This document shows positions 18,673-28,884 of a DNA stretch of 64,000 nt, in pieces. The notes beneath the pieces were generated by a model. That model ran no database searches. It was not told where the DNA came from and worked only from the letters and a program-made list of their open reading frames with translations. The translations under genes were made by a program, and so were the position numbers. How positions within the stretch are numbered: position 1 is the first letter of the stretch; every line of letters starts with the position of its first letter. Source of the DNA: Aquimarina sp. AU474 (GTDB lineage: Bacteria; Bacteroidota; Bacteroidia; Flavobacteriales; Flavobacteriaceae); NCBI RefSeq assembly GCF_900312815.1, contig NZ_OMPE01000009.1:434001-498000 (forward strand). The letters are read 5' to 3'.

Positions 18673-18688
18673 TAGTCATAAACGACTA
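18673..18688. promoter_or_regulatory. Candidate TetR operator palindrome
   Basis: TAGTC-N6-GACTA, a perfect 5-bp dyad with a 6-base spacer, lies just upstream of the inferred -33 region of the TetR gene. Position and size fit a TetR-family operator; assignment is inference. Confidence 0.4.
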
Positions 18689-18727
18689 ATTTTAATATAT
18701 ATTTAACCATAATCTCAAAGATCATCC

Positions 18728-21082
18728 TTATTCTTTGACTTCTATACGCCGTTTTAATTCATTTCCTTTTTCATCTAAAACGGTTATGACGTGTTTTCCT
18801 GGCTTGGGAAGTATTGGCATTTCATGAAATTGTTTGGTAGTGCCTACAAATTCATTATCCACATACCAAAACACTTGTATTTCGGGATTGGTATGTGCTA
18901 TCTTGAGTACAACTTCATTTCTTTTACCATCAAATCCTTTAGGCAGATATACACTGCTATTGGGTTTTGGAAAAATAAAATCCATTCTATCTTCTCTTTC
19001 TTTTACACAATCCGATCTATACGACGGCAACGCCTTGTAATCTGCATTGTTTGTTTTAAAAAAATAAGCCTGTAAAGGAGGTAACACAAACCATGGTTCG
19101 TGAACAATATTAGAAACTGGTTCGCATGACGAGTTTACTCGATACTGTTTGGTACCATCCAAATGCACCAATTGATGATAAGGGCAAGGTTTGGTTTTTG
19201 TACCAGATAAAGGAATGTATACCTGCTTTGTTGGGCATTCGGTTCCTGCAAGAAAACCACTTTGTTGACAAACTGTGGCTTCTATTAAATCATCATAGGG
19301 AGTAGGAAACCATTTTGAATCTGGTAAAAGATTAAACGTATCAAACAAAACCGGAGCTGCTGCATTTAATCCTGTAAGCTGTGGGCGCCCCTCACCATCT
19401 GCATTTCCTATCCAAACACCCACCACATATTTTTGGCTGGCTCCAATAGCCCATGCATCTCTATTACCAAAACTAGTCCCTGTTTTCCAGGCAATTTCTT
19501 TAGATGAATCGTAAAACTCCCATGCCTGATCTCCTTCTGGTCGATTTACTTCTTTCATAGCTTCAAAGGTTAACCAAATACTACCTGCTCCATACACTTG
19601 TTTTTCTGATTGTTTTTTTCCAAAATCCACAGTAGTATTTGCTAATAAAAGAGGCTCAACAAACTCGTTTGCATAATATTCGCTAGACGTTTGTTCATAA
19701 TGCTTTAAGGTTCCTGCAAAACCTGCATATATTTTACATAGGTCCCAAAGATTACTTTCGGCACCACCAACAATTAATGATAATCCATAATGATCCGCAC
19801 TATATTTTAAATCTTTAATTTTAAAAACATTCATTTCATCTCTAAAACGATTTAATCCATATTGCTGTAATAATCGTACAGCAGGAACATTTAGAGATCT
19901 TGCCAACGCTCTATTTGCTGGTACCGATCCACTATACTTTTCATCAAAATTTTTGGGATTATATCCCGCAATGCTGGTTGGGATATCAGAAACCAATTGT
20001 TGAGGCAGTAGTTCTCCCTTATCCATCATCGCTGCATATAATATTGGTTTTAATGTGCTACCAGTGCTACGTGCTGCTTTAATGATATCCACGTCTTTTT
20101 GATGACTCTTATCTGTTGGACTATTACCCACATAACTTAGCACTTCTCTTGTATCCACATCCAAAACCATTACAGCCATATTATATACTTCATTTTGTAA
20201 TAATGCCTCATGATGTTGTTGCACTATAACATTTACTTGTTTTTGTAACTGTACATTAATTGTTGTTTGAACACGTTGTCCGTTGTATTTTTTGGCCATA
20301 CGATCTATCAAATGAGGTGCAATTCGAGGTAATGCATATGGCTTTTGTGGTAAGGCTTCGTTAATAGACAACTCATAGGTTAAGGAATCAATTGTTTCAT
20401 GCTCCAAAAGAGTACGTAATAATCTATTTCTTTTTTCTAATAATCGTATTTGATTTTTTCCTGGATAAATTAGTGATGGGGCATTAGGTAATACTGCAAG
20501 TGTGGCACTTTCTGCCCAAGATAATTGATACGTAGGTAAGCCAAAGTATCGCCACGCTGCCATATCTATTCCCACAACATTACCTCCAAAAGGAGCATGC
20601 GAAGCATATAACTTAAGTATCCCTTCTTTTGATTCACTTAATTCTAATCGAGTTGATAAAATGAGTTCCTTAAGTTTTTCAAAATAGCTTCTATTCTTAC
20701 CTTTTCTTGATAACCGAATTACTTGCTGAGTAATTGTGCTACCTCCACGAACGATCTTACCGGCTTTAAAATTTTGAATCATTGCTTCTGCCATCGCATA
20801 TGGATTAAATCCTATGTGTCGATAAAACTGCTGATCTTCAAAAGCTACAATACATTGCTTGAATTTTTCGGGCAAACTATCTGTTTCGGGAAAGCGCCAT
20901 TGGCCATCACTAGCAATTTTTGCTCCTATCAACTCTCTTTTTTTAGTTTCGATAACCGTAGCTGTAGGATCATCAAATAATGGCCTTGGTAGAGAAAAGA
21001 AATACCATATCAATAAAACACCAACTACCGCAATACGTTTTGGATGTGTTTTAATGTAGTTTTTAATCTTTTCCTGGTTCAT
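18728..21082 (-). CDS. pbpC: Penicillin-binding protein 1C (bifunctional glycosyltransferase/transpeptidase)
   Basis: Periplasmic, membrane-anchored peptidoglycan synthase. One N-terminal helix (IAVVGVLLIWYFFSL), then a GT51 domain with EDQQFYRHIGFNP and GGSTITQQVIRLSRKGKNR, then a transpeptidase domain with the SxxK serine in ARSTGSTLKPILY and KTGTSFGNRDAWA, and a C-terminal BiPBP_C beta domain of about 90 residues. Length 784 aa is normal for PbpC. It follows the alpha-2-macroglobulin gene by 77 bases on the same strand; this pairing is conserved in many Gram-negative bacteria. Confidence 0.95.
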   Translation of the reverse strand: MNQEKIKNYIKTHPKRIAVVGVLLIWYFFSLPRPLFDDPTATVIETKKRELIGAKIASDGQWRFPETDSLPEKFKQCIVAFEDQQFYRHIGFNPYAMAEAMIQNFKAGKIVRGGSTITQQVIRLSRKGKNRSYFEKLKELILSTRLELSESKEGILKLYASHAPFGGNVVGIDMAAWRYFGLPTYQLSWAESATLAVLPNAPSLIYPGKNQIRLLEKRNRLLRTLLEHETIDSLTYELSINEALPQKPYALPRIAPHLIDRMAKKYNGQRVQTTINVQLQKQVNVIVQQHHEALLQNEVYNMAVMVLDVDTREVLSYVGNSPTDKSHQKDVDIIKAARSTGSTLKPILYAAMMDKGELLPQQLVSDIPTSIAGYNPKNFDEKYSGSVPANRALARSLNVPAVRLLQQYGLNRFRDEMNVFKIKDLKYSADHYGLSLIVGGAESNLWDLCKIYAGFAGTLKHYEQTSSEYYANEFVEPLLLANTTVDFGKKQSEKQVYGAGSIWLTFEAMKEVNRPEGDQAWEFYDSSKEIAWKTGTSFGNRDAWAIGASQKYVVGVWIGNADGEGRPQLTGLNAAAPVLFDTFNLLPDSKWFPTPYDDLIEATVCQQSGFLAGTECPTKQVYIPLSGTKTKPCPYHQLVHLDGTKQYRVNSSCEPVSNIVHEPWFVLPPLQAYFFKTNNADYKALPSYRSDCVKEREDRMDFIFPKPNSSVYLPKGFDGKRNEVVLKIAHTNPEIQVFWYVDNEFVGTTKQFHEMPILPKPGKHVITVLDEKGNELKRRIEVKE

Positions 21083-21159
21083 TTAACTTCTACAGTTGAA
21101 TAATAGCAACTCTCATAATGGAAAAAAATCATTTATCGTATATACTTATAGACTAATAC

Positions 21160-24100
21160 TTATTTCACCACCTTAACCCACTTTCCTTGGGTTCGCACCA
21201 AATAATCATTATCATACATAGCTTCACATTGTATTCCTGGTAAATAATACTTCCCTAAATACGAGGCATTTAAAAGTATAGTTACTATTTTACTTTCTTT
21301 AGGTTTCAAGTCAAAATAGAAATTCACTCTATCATCTCTAATATCTGTATGTGTTACTTTATTTGCGCTAAAAGATCCAAAATCTGTAAACCTAGTATTT
21401 ACTACTTCCCAACCAGATGGGAAAATCTCGGTTAAGGCAATATCTTTAACCTTCGATCCCGTCGTATTAGTTATCGTTACTTCTGCTACAAAATCGGTTC
21501 CTTGCGTTAACTGTGCAGGGTTAATAATTTTACCATCTCTACTCTTATAATCAATAATTGCTCTAAAATTACTTTGAATCACTTTTTCTTGACCAACAGG
21601 AAGAATTCCGCTAGTTGCTATTTGAACAAAAATAGTGTTATCCTTATTGTTTTTAAAATTAAGAACGTTGGTTTTTTTGATCATTACTTCTCCTGAAGTA
21701 GCTATTGTTTTGGTGGTATTTGCATCTCTAGAATTACCATTTAAAGTATACACAACATTTACTCCTTTACCGCCGACATAAGATGCATATTTTGCCATTG
21801 CCATAAGTGCATAAGACGTTGTCTGTGTACTCATCCAACTCTTAGAAGATAATTGTTTTGCCAAATTCACAGCGATTTTTTGCGCTTTAGTTTTTTGATC
21901 CAAGGACACCAACGTTTCTAAAGCCATGGCTCGATTACGATTTGTAGAACCATAAGTGTAATAGTTATATTTTTCTGGCTGAAAATCAATATTTGCCGAA
22001 TTTAACAACTGATCTGCAGCACTTTTTTGTCCTACTAGCCCATATGCTGCGGCCAATCTTAATTTTGCATTGTTTGATAATGATGAAGTTTCTCTTAACC
22101 TATTCATCGATGATAGATCAGGGCTTCCGGCAAGAGCCAAGGTATACAATCTATACGCCTGGGCAAGGTCATTATTACCACTGCGCCATCTTTTGGCTTG
22201 TTGCTGCTGGTAGTTAATCCAATTACTCTTAAAACCAATTGGTAATACATACCCTTTTTTATTTGCCTCAAGCAAGAAATGACCTGCATATGTAGTTCCC
22301 CAATCATTAGCATTACTATATCCTGGCCAATATGACATCCCTCCACTAGGTTGGATATACCTTTTAAGTTTATAGATCGCAGCTTCTATATTTTTCTGAA
22401 TTTTTTGCTGATTATCTGAAGATATATTGAGCACATCACCCAAATACAATTGTGGGAACGCTGCAGATGTAGTTTGCTCTACACATCCATGAGGGTATCT
22501 AATCAAATATCCCAACCTACTTTCAAAATTCATAGGAGGTAATGAAGAAAACTCGATCGTAGCACTATTACTTCCTTCAATCCCAAAAGCCGCAAAACTC
22601 ACTTCTTGCTGGCTATTTGGCTCTAATACCACCGAAGTTATCTCGGTAGTCATAGGGTTTGGATTGATAATATCTATTGGTATTTTATATGACGCTTTTT
22701 CTCCGTTTCCGCTAGCGACAACTTCGATATCTGTTATCGATGCGCCTTCTAATACTTCAATATCAAAATACACCATCTTTTCATCGGGTTGCGTAAAAGA
22801 AAGTTGTTGTTTAGCTTCTCCGATTACCGTAAATCCTTTATTTGGTTTTAATATAACCGCAACATTTTTCACCTTATTCTCCATAGCAAATACAGTTACC
22901 GGAATAGTAACTTTTTCTCCTGGTGTGATTTTTCTAGGTATGGATGTTAACACCATCAGTGGTTTACGAACGGGTGTAGTTTTATCGGTATTTCCGTAAG
23001 CAGCATTATTTGCATCTGAGGCTACGATCATCGTACGTACAGAACCTACGTATTTTGGGATTTTAATTTTATGAGCTCTAGTTTCTCCTTGTTTAAGTTC
23101 AAAAGGTCCTTCAAACACCACCATAGGTTTAAAACGGTTCGCTTTCTTAGATTTACTACCCCCTGCTTCGGCATCACCTCCAATACTAAATACTTGATTG
23201 ATGCTTCCGCCATATGCTCCGAGCACATCATCATATACATCCCAGGTTTTTACTCCCAGTGCTTCTCGAGCATAGAAACTACTCCATGGATTCGGTGTTT
23301 TAAAGCGTGTGAGATCCAGTAATCCTTCATCGACAATAGCAATAGAATATGTCATTGGCTTCCCTTTAGTTTCACCAACTTTTACAGTAATTGTTTCTTC
23401 TGGTCTAAGCACATCGGGCATTGTTAACTTAGGTTGTACTTTGGTATTCGGATCTTCAACCAAAATAGGAACTACCCCATACAAACGTATTGGGAGATCA
23501 TTGGCTGTAGATGCATGAGGTTGCAATAAAGTAATGTGAATATACACATTGGGAGTATACAAGGACTCTATCGGTAGTTCGAATTTAGTTTCTCCCTTTT
23601 GAGGCGTTACCCATTGCGAAGACAGTACTTCTGTACCATTCTCTACGGTAACTAATGCCCTACCTCCCTCGCTAGAAGGAAAAGTTACAATTGCTTTCTC
23701 ACCGACATTATAGTTCGTTTTATCTGTTGAAAACAATAACATTGTAGCCGCAGAAGGATCATTTTTTCTAGATTTTCCTGCCCATCCTGGCCAATCAATA
23801 TAAATAGTTTTACCAGTAGCATGACCTCCATTAGGATCTACTACTCTCACCAAATATCTTCCCCAATCTGGGTATTTCAATTCAAAATCAAAACTGGCTT
23901 TACCATCGTTACCTGTATTAATTACTGTTTTAAAAACTTCATTATGATACGAGCCTCTATTATAATCAGATAAGTTATCCTGAGACGTATCCCACCACCA
24001 CCTCCAACGTACTTGATACACATACACTTCAAGGTTCTTGGCTGCTTTAGGATTTCCTTTTTCATCTACCGACACTACTTCAAAATTATGCTTAGTATCT

Positions 24101-26685
24101 GTAAGCAACATTCCTCTAGCCTTGTCTCCTTTTGGCACATTAATACCAATATATGTGTTATAAGGTGAATAGTTTTTAGAAATAACATCAGTACTAAAAT
24201 CACCTCCGTTTTCATATACTTTTGTAATAAAAGATGCTTTTAACATTCCCGCTGCTTTATTATTAAGCTTAGGCTTTACACTAAAATTCGCTTTCCCTTC
24301 TCCCGAAATTTTTCCTTTAAACACTTCCTGTTCTTCGGTACTAAATCTTCTAGATGGGTCATCAAAAACGTATCCTGGAAAAGTTTTAAAACTAGTTTTA
24401 GTTGGATTAAATCTTACATTAATATCTGCCTTTAGGTTTTTGGCCACTGCGCCATGCAGCCATAAAGCTTCCAAGTTTCCATTTATATTTTTATTTGCTC
24501 CAAGCACCTCTTCATCAAAAGTAGTTTTGATTTTAAGACGATTAGGTTTAATCGTTTCAATTTTTAATGTTTTGGTAAAGCTTGCTCCACCAACACTAAC
24601 CTTTGCTAACCAATTTCCTGTTGGCGCCTCATCGGTTGTATTGACTATAAATTTGTAGAAATTACTAACTCCTTCAGTTTTGGTTTCTTGATGCGTTACT
24701 TTTCCATAAGGATCCCTTAATTCAAACTTTACAGGATGTCCTTTTGGTAATTTATTAGCATTATCATTAAGCATAAAGGATAGAAACAAAGTATCACCTG
24801 GTCTCCAAACCCCTCGTTCACCGTAGATAAATCCTTTGATTCCTTTTTGTAAACGCACACCTGAAACATCAAACTTACTCACCGATAATGCATTTCCGTC
24901 ATTAAGTTTTACATATGTTTGTTGTTTTCCCGAGCTCGCTATGGCAAAATATGCAGGTCGATCTGCATCAAAACCTGTCATTCCCTCTGCATCGGTTGTT
25001 GCAGAACCCATTTCTTGCTGCTGATAATTATAAAATGTTATTCTTGTATTAGATACCGGGCTAGTTGTAAGAATGTCATTAACCGTAATCATATACGAGT
25101 TATTTAATCCTTTTTTAACCACGACACCTAGATTAGATGCTAATACATTTGCACTTACTTTTCTATCTCTAAAATAAGAGTTACTACACGGATCATCTCT
25201 TTCCTGCCAATTATACCCATAGTAATCATCATAATAATATTGCGAAGAATCCCAAAAACTAGATTCTTCTTCCTCATCATAATTTTCAGACAACTCATCT
25301 ATAGAGGTATCATCGGCAGATTGCCCACTACATTTATATAGAGAATATGCTTTTCTGTAGTTGAGTTCTACTCTATATATGGCACCCGGATCTGGCGAGA
25401 TTAATTCTTTTAAATCAATGGCAAAAGCATTCCACTTACTTAAATTTAGAGATGCATTTTCTTGAAGATTTATTAATTTTTTGGCAACTGGCCTTGCTAC
25501 ACTTCTTAGATTAGACGACCCATTTAAATTATTATTTTGTAAAAACTGAAGCACATTATCTTCAAAAACTTTAATGACTTGCACCTCTACTGCTCTAAGA
25601 TTTACCGCTTCAAAATTAAATTTTAAATTATCTGAAGTTGGTAAAATCACTCCATTTTGTAATAATCTAATTTCTGGTTTAGGTTGTTGAAAAGAGACAT
25701 TCTCTGTATAGGTGTTTTTTAATCTATAGTCGTCTGTACTTCGTATTCCTTCATGCACAGTAACCGATAAAGTGCCTTTAAGTTCTGTTTTAGGATATAC
25801 TTTTAATACATTTCCATTAACAGTATATTTTAGATTTTTTTGCTGGCCTACCGTAACTAATCCATTAAAATTTTGACTTTTCTTTAATGGATCCGAAAAA
25901 TTAATCTCTACATATTGATTATCCACATTGGCAACTGCAACACTGATTACAGAAAAGTTGTTTTTACCAGGAATAGCCAATACATCTTCTCCTTCGGTAG
26001 TAATATTAAATGATTTGCCAGACCATTTTACATTAATTTCAGAATCATCTTCAAAACGTTGTATACTATCAATCCTAAAACCAAATTGTCGACTTTTATC
26101 CAACGATTCATTAAATTTTACCGATACATTTTTACCTTTTTGTGTTGCAGTAATAAGTTGCTTTGCAGTTTCGAACGATAATTGATCACTTGAGGTTAAT
26201 GTACCATCTATATATTGCCAATCTTTACTATAGGATTGAAGATTATCAGTAATAATCGAAAATTGCTGTTTTAAGGTTTTTACACTAAATACAAATTCTT
26301 CATCCAGATCCTCTTTTATGTCTTCAACCAAATCCTCGAGATCCAAGGTAAATGTATACTGCGTATCTTCTTCAAAAGCTTTTTCTGGTTGAAAAGAAAT
26401 CGTTCGATTATTTACTGCAATTACTTTACCTTTTATTCTTGGTGATACAGAAAGTAAATCTTTAGGAAGTTCTTGATTATCGCTCCATCCTGCTACCGGT
26501 GTTTGTAATACAACATAGACTTGATCATGTACCGATATTACTCCCGAAGAAATATCAGAAATATACTCTTGATATTTATTAAGTTCTGAAGCATTGGACG
26601 CGGCCATCTCTGCTTCGTCTTTATTCTTACAGGAAAACACAAGTGTTACAAAAAGTAATGCAAAGAGAATTCTAAAAAATCGCAT
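21160..26685 (-). CDS. Bacterial alpha-2-macroglobulin lipoprotein
   Basis: Very large periplasmic lipoprotein (1841 aa) of the YfhM/A2M family that traps or blocks proteases through a reactive thioester. A lipoprotein signal ends in TLVFSC near residue 19. MG-type beta domains fill most of the chain, with the MG2/bait region in the middle (GIKGFIYGERGVWRPGDTL marks an MG domain). The thioester motif is intact as GCVEQ, Cys1401, followed by the alpha-helical TED domain and a C-terminal beta domain. A low-complexity acidic insert (YDEEEESSFWDSSQYYYDDYYG, in part) sits near residues 470-495. The neighbour pbpC suggests a role in guarding the envelope during cell-wall breach. Confidence 0.93.
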   Translation of the reverse strand: MRFFRILFALLFVTLVFSCKNKDEAEMAASNASELNKYQEYISDISSGVISVHDQVYVVLQTPVAGWSDNQELPKDLLSVSPRIKGKVIAVNNRTISFQPEKAFEEDTQYTFTLDLEDLVEDIKEDLDEEFVFSVKTLKQQFSIITDNLQSYSKDWQYIDGTLTSSDQLSFETAKQLITATQKGKNVSVKFNESLDKSRQFGFRIDSIQRFEDDSEINVKWSGKSFNITTEGEDVLAIPGKNNFSVISVAVANVDNQYVEINFSDPLKKSQNFNGLVTVGQQKNLKYTVNGNVLKVYPKTELKGTLSVTVHEGIRSTDDYRLKNTYTENVSFQQPKPEIRLLQNGVILPTSDNLKFNFEAVNLRAVEVQVIKVFEDNVLQFLQNNNLNGSSNLRSVARPVAKKLINLQENASLNLSKWNAFAIDLKELISPDPGAIYRVELNYRKAYSLYKCSGQSADDTSIDELSENYDEEEESSFWDSSQYYYDDYYGYNWQERDDPCSNSYFRDRKVSANVLASNLGVVVKKGLNNSYMITVNDILTTSPVSNTRITFYNYQQQEMGSATTDAEGMTGFDADRPAYFAIASSGKQQTYVKLNDGNALSVSKFDVSGVRLQKGIKGFIYGERGVWRPGDTLFLSFMLNDNANKLPKGHPVKFELRDPYGKVTHQETKTEGVSNFYKFIVNTTDEAPTGNWLAKVSVGGASFTKTLKIETIKPNRLKIKTTFDEEVLGANKNINGNLEALWLHGAVAKNLKADINVRFNPTKTSFKTFPGYVFDDPSRRFSTEEQEVFKGKISGEGKANFSVKPKLNNKAAGMLKASFITKVYENGGDFSTDVISKNYSPYNTYIGINVPKGDKARGMLLTDTKHNFEVVSVDEKGNPKAAKNLEVYVYQVRWRWWWDTSQDNLSDYNRGSYHNEVFKTVINTGNDGKASFDFELKYPDWGRYLVRVVDPNGGHATGKTIYIDWPGWAGKSRKNDPSAATMLLFSTDKTNYNVGEKAIVTFPSSEGGRALVTVENGTEVLSSQWVTPQKGETKFELPIESLYTPNVYIHITLLQPHASTANDLPIRLYGVVPILVEDPNTKVQPKLTMPDVLRPEETITVKVGETKGKPMTYSIAIVDEGLLDLTRFKTPNPWSSFYAREALGVKTWDVYDDVLGAYGGSINQVFSIGGDAEAGGSKSKKANRFKPMVVFEGPFELKQGETRAHKIKIPKYVGSVRTMIVASDANNAAYGNTDKTTPVRKPLMVLTSIPRKITPGEKVTIPVTVFAMENKVKNVAVILKPNKGFTVIGEAKQQLSFTQPDEKMVYFDIEVLEGASITDIEVVASGNGEKASYKIPIDIINPNPMTTEITSVVLEPNSQQEVSFAAFGIEGSNSATIEFSSLPPMNFESRLGYLIRYPHGCVEQTTSAAFPQLYLGDVLNISSDNQQKIQKNIEAAIYKLKRYIQPSGGMSYWPGYSNANDWGTTYAGHFLLEANKKGYVLPIGFKSNWINYQQQQAKRWRSGNNDLAQAYRLYTLALAGSPDLSSMNRLRETSSLSNNAKLRLAAAYGLVGQKSAADQLLNSANIDFQPEKYNYYTYGSTNRNRAMALETLVSLDQKTKAQKIAVNLAKQLSSKSWMSTQTTSYALMAMAKYASYVGGKGVNVVYTLNGNSRDANTTKTIATSGEVMIKKTNVLNFKNNKDNTIFVQIATSGILPVGQEKVIQSNFRAIIDYKSRDGKIINPAQLTQGTDFVAEVTITNTTGSKVKDIALTEIFPSGWEVVNTRFTDFGSFSANKVTHTDIRDDRVNFYFDLKPKESKIVTILLNASYLGKYYLPGIQCEAMYDNDYLVRTQGKWVKVVK

Positions 26686-26731
26686 AAAAGATTGGAATTA
26701 GTTGACTTTATAAATGTACTATATTTTATCA

Positions 26732-26756
26732 TAAAAAAACCCTCCAACAGGAGGGT
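26732..26756 (-). terminator. Rho-independent terminator after the isoaspartyl peptidase gene
   Basis: Stem ACCCTCC / GGAGGGT with loop AACA (26739-26756 on plus), followed on the minus strand by a run of seven T. It ends the transcript of the 26782-27852 gene and separates it from the alpha-2-macroglobulin gene. Confidence 0.9.
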
Positions 26757-26781
26757 CGTTATACAAATTTAATATTATGTT

Positions 26782-27852
26782 TTATTCTTTATAAATCCCT
26801 ATCGTTAATTTACCATCAGCATTCATGGTTGCACGGTACATTCCTGCGGTATTAAACTCCATAGTTACATTACCTTTATTATCAATAGCCACTATACCAC
26901 CCGTACCTCCAAGTGCGGTAAGTTTCTTTTGAATTACTTCTTCTGAAGCCTCTTTAAGCGAAAGACCTTTATACTCCATCAAAGCAGAAATATCATAAGC
27001 TACCATTCCTCTTATAAAATACTCTCCCCACCCTGTACTAGACACGGCACATGTAGCATTATTAGCATATGTTCCTGCACCAATAATCGGAGAATCTCCA
27101 ATACGGTTCCATTTTTTATTAGTCATACCCCCTGTAGATGTTCCTGCGGCCAGGTTACCATGCTTATCTAATGCCGCACAACCTACAGTACCAAATTTCG
27201 AATCCTTAATTATAGGATCATAAAAAGCTGTTGTTTTTGTAGCCTCTTTCTCTTTCATTTTCGCTTTAACACGTTCTAAAGATTTCATTCGATCTTCTGT
27301 AAAAAAGTAAGCAGGATCTACAATTTCAAGATTTCTTTCTTTCGCAAATAACTCTGCTCCACTTCCCGATAACAGCACATGTGGTGAGTTAAGCATCACT
27401 TCTTTAGCTAGATTTATAGGGTTTTTTACCGTTTTCACTCCAGCTACAGCTCCTGCGTTAAGGTTGCTTCCATCCATGATTGAAGCATCTAATTCATTAA
27501 CACCTTCACTATTAAAAACCGCTCCCTTTCCTGCATTAAACAAAGGAGAATTTTCTAGAATATTTATAGTTTTCTCTATGGCTTCTAAGCTCGTTCCTCC
27601 ATTTTTAAGAATGGTATGCCCTACTGTTATTGCTTCTTCTAATTTGGCCTTATACGCTGCTTCCTTTTCTGGGGTCATATTCTTTTTTAGAATAGTTCCT
27701 GCTCCACCATGAATTACAATCCCAAAATTATCTGATGGTTTTTGTGATTCTTCTTGGGCAGTATTGTTAATTGCAGTTTCTGCTGTTTCTTTTGGTTGTT
27801 CTTTACAAGCCAAAATTAAAACGAAGCTTAAAAAGATGAGGATCTTTTTCAT
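26782..27852 (-). CDS. Isoaspartyl peptidase/L-asparaginase (Ntn hydrolase), lipoprotein
   Basis: Plant-type asparaginase of the N-terminal nucleophile family, cleaving beta-aspartyl dipeptides or asparagine. The autoprocessing site is KFGTVGCAALD, where Thr becomes the new N-terminus; GTSTGGMTNKKWNRIGDSPI and GAGTYANN complete the active site. The precursor begins with a lipoprotein signal ending in FVLILAC (Cys about residue 16) and a short Thr/Ser/Gln linker, so it acts in the periplasm. Length 356 aa. It lies 11 bases after the TIR gene on the same strand. Confidence 0.93.
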   Translation of the reverse strand: MKKILIFLSFVLILACKEQPKETAETAINNTAQEESQKPSDNFGIVIHGGAGTILKKNMTPEKEAAYKAKLEEAITVGHTILKNGGTSLEAIEKTINILENSPLFNAGKGAVFNSEGVNELDASIMDGSNLNAGAVAGVKTVKNPINLAKEVMLNSPHVLLSGSGAELFAKERNLEIVDPAYFFTEDRMKSLERVKAKMKEKEATKTTAFYDPIIKDSKFGTVGCAALDKHGNLAAGTSTGGMTNKKWNRIGDSPIIGAGTYANNATCAVSSTGWGEYFIRGMVAYDISALMEYKGLSLKEASEEVIQKKLTALGGTGGIVAIDNKGNVTMEFNTAGMYRATMNADGKLTIGIYKE

Positions 27853-27863
27853 GTTGAGTTAGT

Positions 27864-28847
27864 TTAAATGAATTTGTGTTTATAATAATCTACCAATGCA
27901 ATTCTTCCTTGAAAAAATCTGAAAGTTAAATGTATAATATTTCCACCATTATCTTCTAAGGATAAAGATTTATTTAACTCAAAATCATAAGGTTGATCCA
28001 CGCCACCATTAATCGCAATGTTATCTGCGTTTAGAGCAAATTTCTTATTCGATTTTACAACTGGTTCTATTTTACCTTCTAACCCTGCTAACTGTGTTGT
28101 TTTATTAATTATCGCAGAACCAGACCCTTCTGTTTTATCTATGGTAACTTCTATATCTTCTTTTGGATTAATATTCCTAAAAATTACTGATGGATATTCT
28201 GGATGTGCAACAAGAACTGTATACAATTTTCTGGTTCTAATAATAAAATGTGCTAATCCATTTTCGTCTGAATTTCCTTCTAGATATGTTGAATTCCCTG
28301 CAATCAATACTACTTTTGCATTTTTAATCATTTTATTTTTTTGATTCACAATTTTAATCGAAAAAATAAATGGTTTCGGACTAATCATGGTAGAGAGTTT
28401 CGACCATCTTTTTCTGAAAAATGTTTGATCTTTAGTAATTTTCCTTTCGATCAAAGTGGCTAATTCTTCAGGAGTTTTGTGTTGAAGATTGATGTAGCCC
28501 ACCGTTTTTAGCACTCCAGGGATTTCTGTATCATCAAATCTGGCCGGCAATATATACTCGCGGCTCTCCTGAAATGCTCGGGCTTGCATCGAAACTCTCT
28601 CATGGTTAGTCCATAATTTCTGATTATAAAAACCAGAAATAAACATCACGGTATATCTGGCTTTGTTCTGGTAGACATCCGAGAGGTGCTCATACAAATT
28701 TTTACCCCACAGACTAGCTTCTTCAAAAGCATCGTAAAACACTTTGATTCCCTTCATATTCAGGCTATTTGCAACTTCCTCTACATATGCCCGATTTTCT
28801 CCCGCAAAAGAGAGCGCAACATCGTACTCATAGCTATTATTTTTCAT
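27864..28847 (-). CDS. TIR-domain protein with C-terminal beta-sandwich region
   Basis: N-terminal TIR domain (residues about 5-135): YDVALSFAGENRAYVEEVA forms strand A and helix A; VFYDAFEEASLWGKNL is the BB-loop/alpha-B region with acidic residues where TIR NADases place the catalytic Glu; YTVMFISGFYNQ and YILPARFDD are strands D and E. After a linker (IERKITKDQTFFRKRW) comes a carboxypeptidase-regulatory-like beta domain (KIVNQKNKMIKNAKVVLI ... DENGLAHF) and a final beta-rich segment. No signal peptide. The ATG at 28847 is preferred over the GTG one codon earlier. Immune or NAD-cleaving function is inference. Confidence 0.78.
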   Translation of the reverse strand: MKNNSYEYDVALSFAGENRAYVEEVANSLNMKGIKVFYDAFEEASLWGKNLYEHLSDVYQNKARYTVMFISGFYNQKLWTNHERVSMQARAFQESREYILPARFDDTEIPGVLKTVGYINLQHKTPEELATLIERKITKDQTFFRKRWSKLSTMISPKPFIFSIKIVNQKNKMIKNAKVVLIAGNSTYLEGNSDENGLAHFIIRTRKLYTVLVAHPEYPSVIFRNINPKEDIEVTIDKTEGSGSAIINKTTQLAGLEGKIEPVVKSNKKFALNADNIAINGGVDQPYDFELNKSLSLEDNGGNIIHLTFRFFQGRIALVDYYKHKFI

Positions 28848-28884
28848 CACTGACTTATTTTTTTTGACCTAAAACCGACTTATA

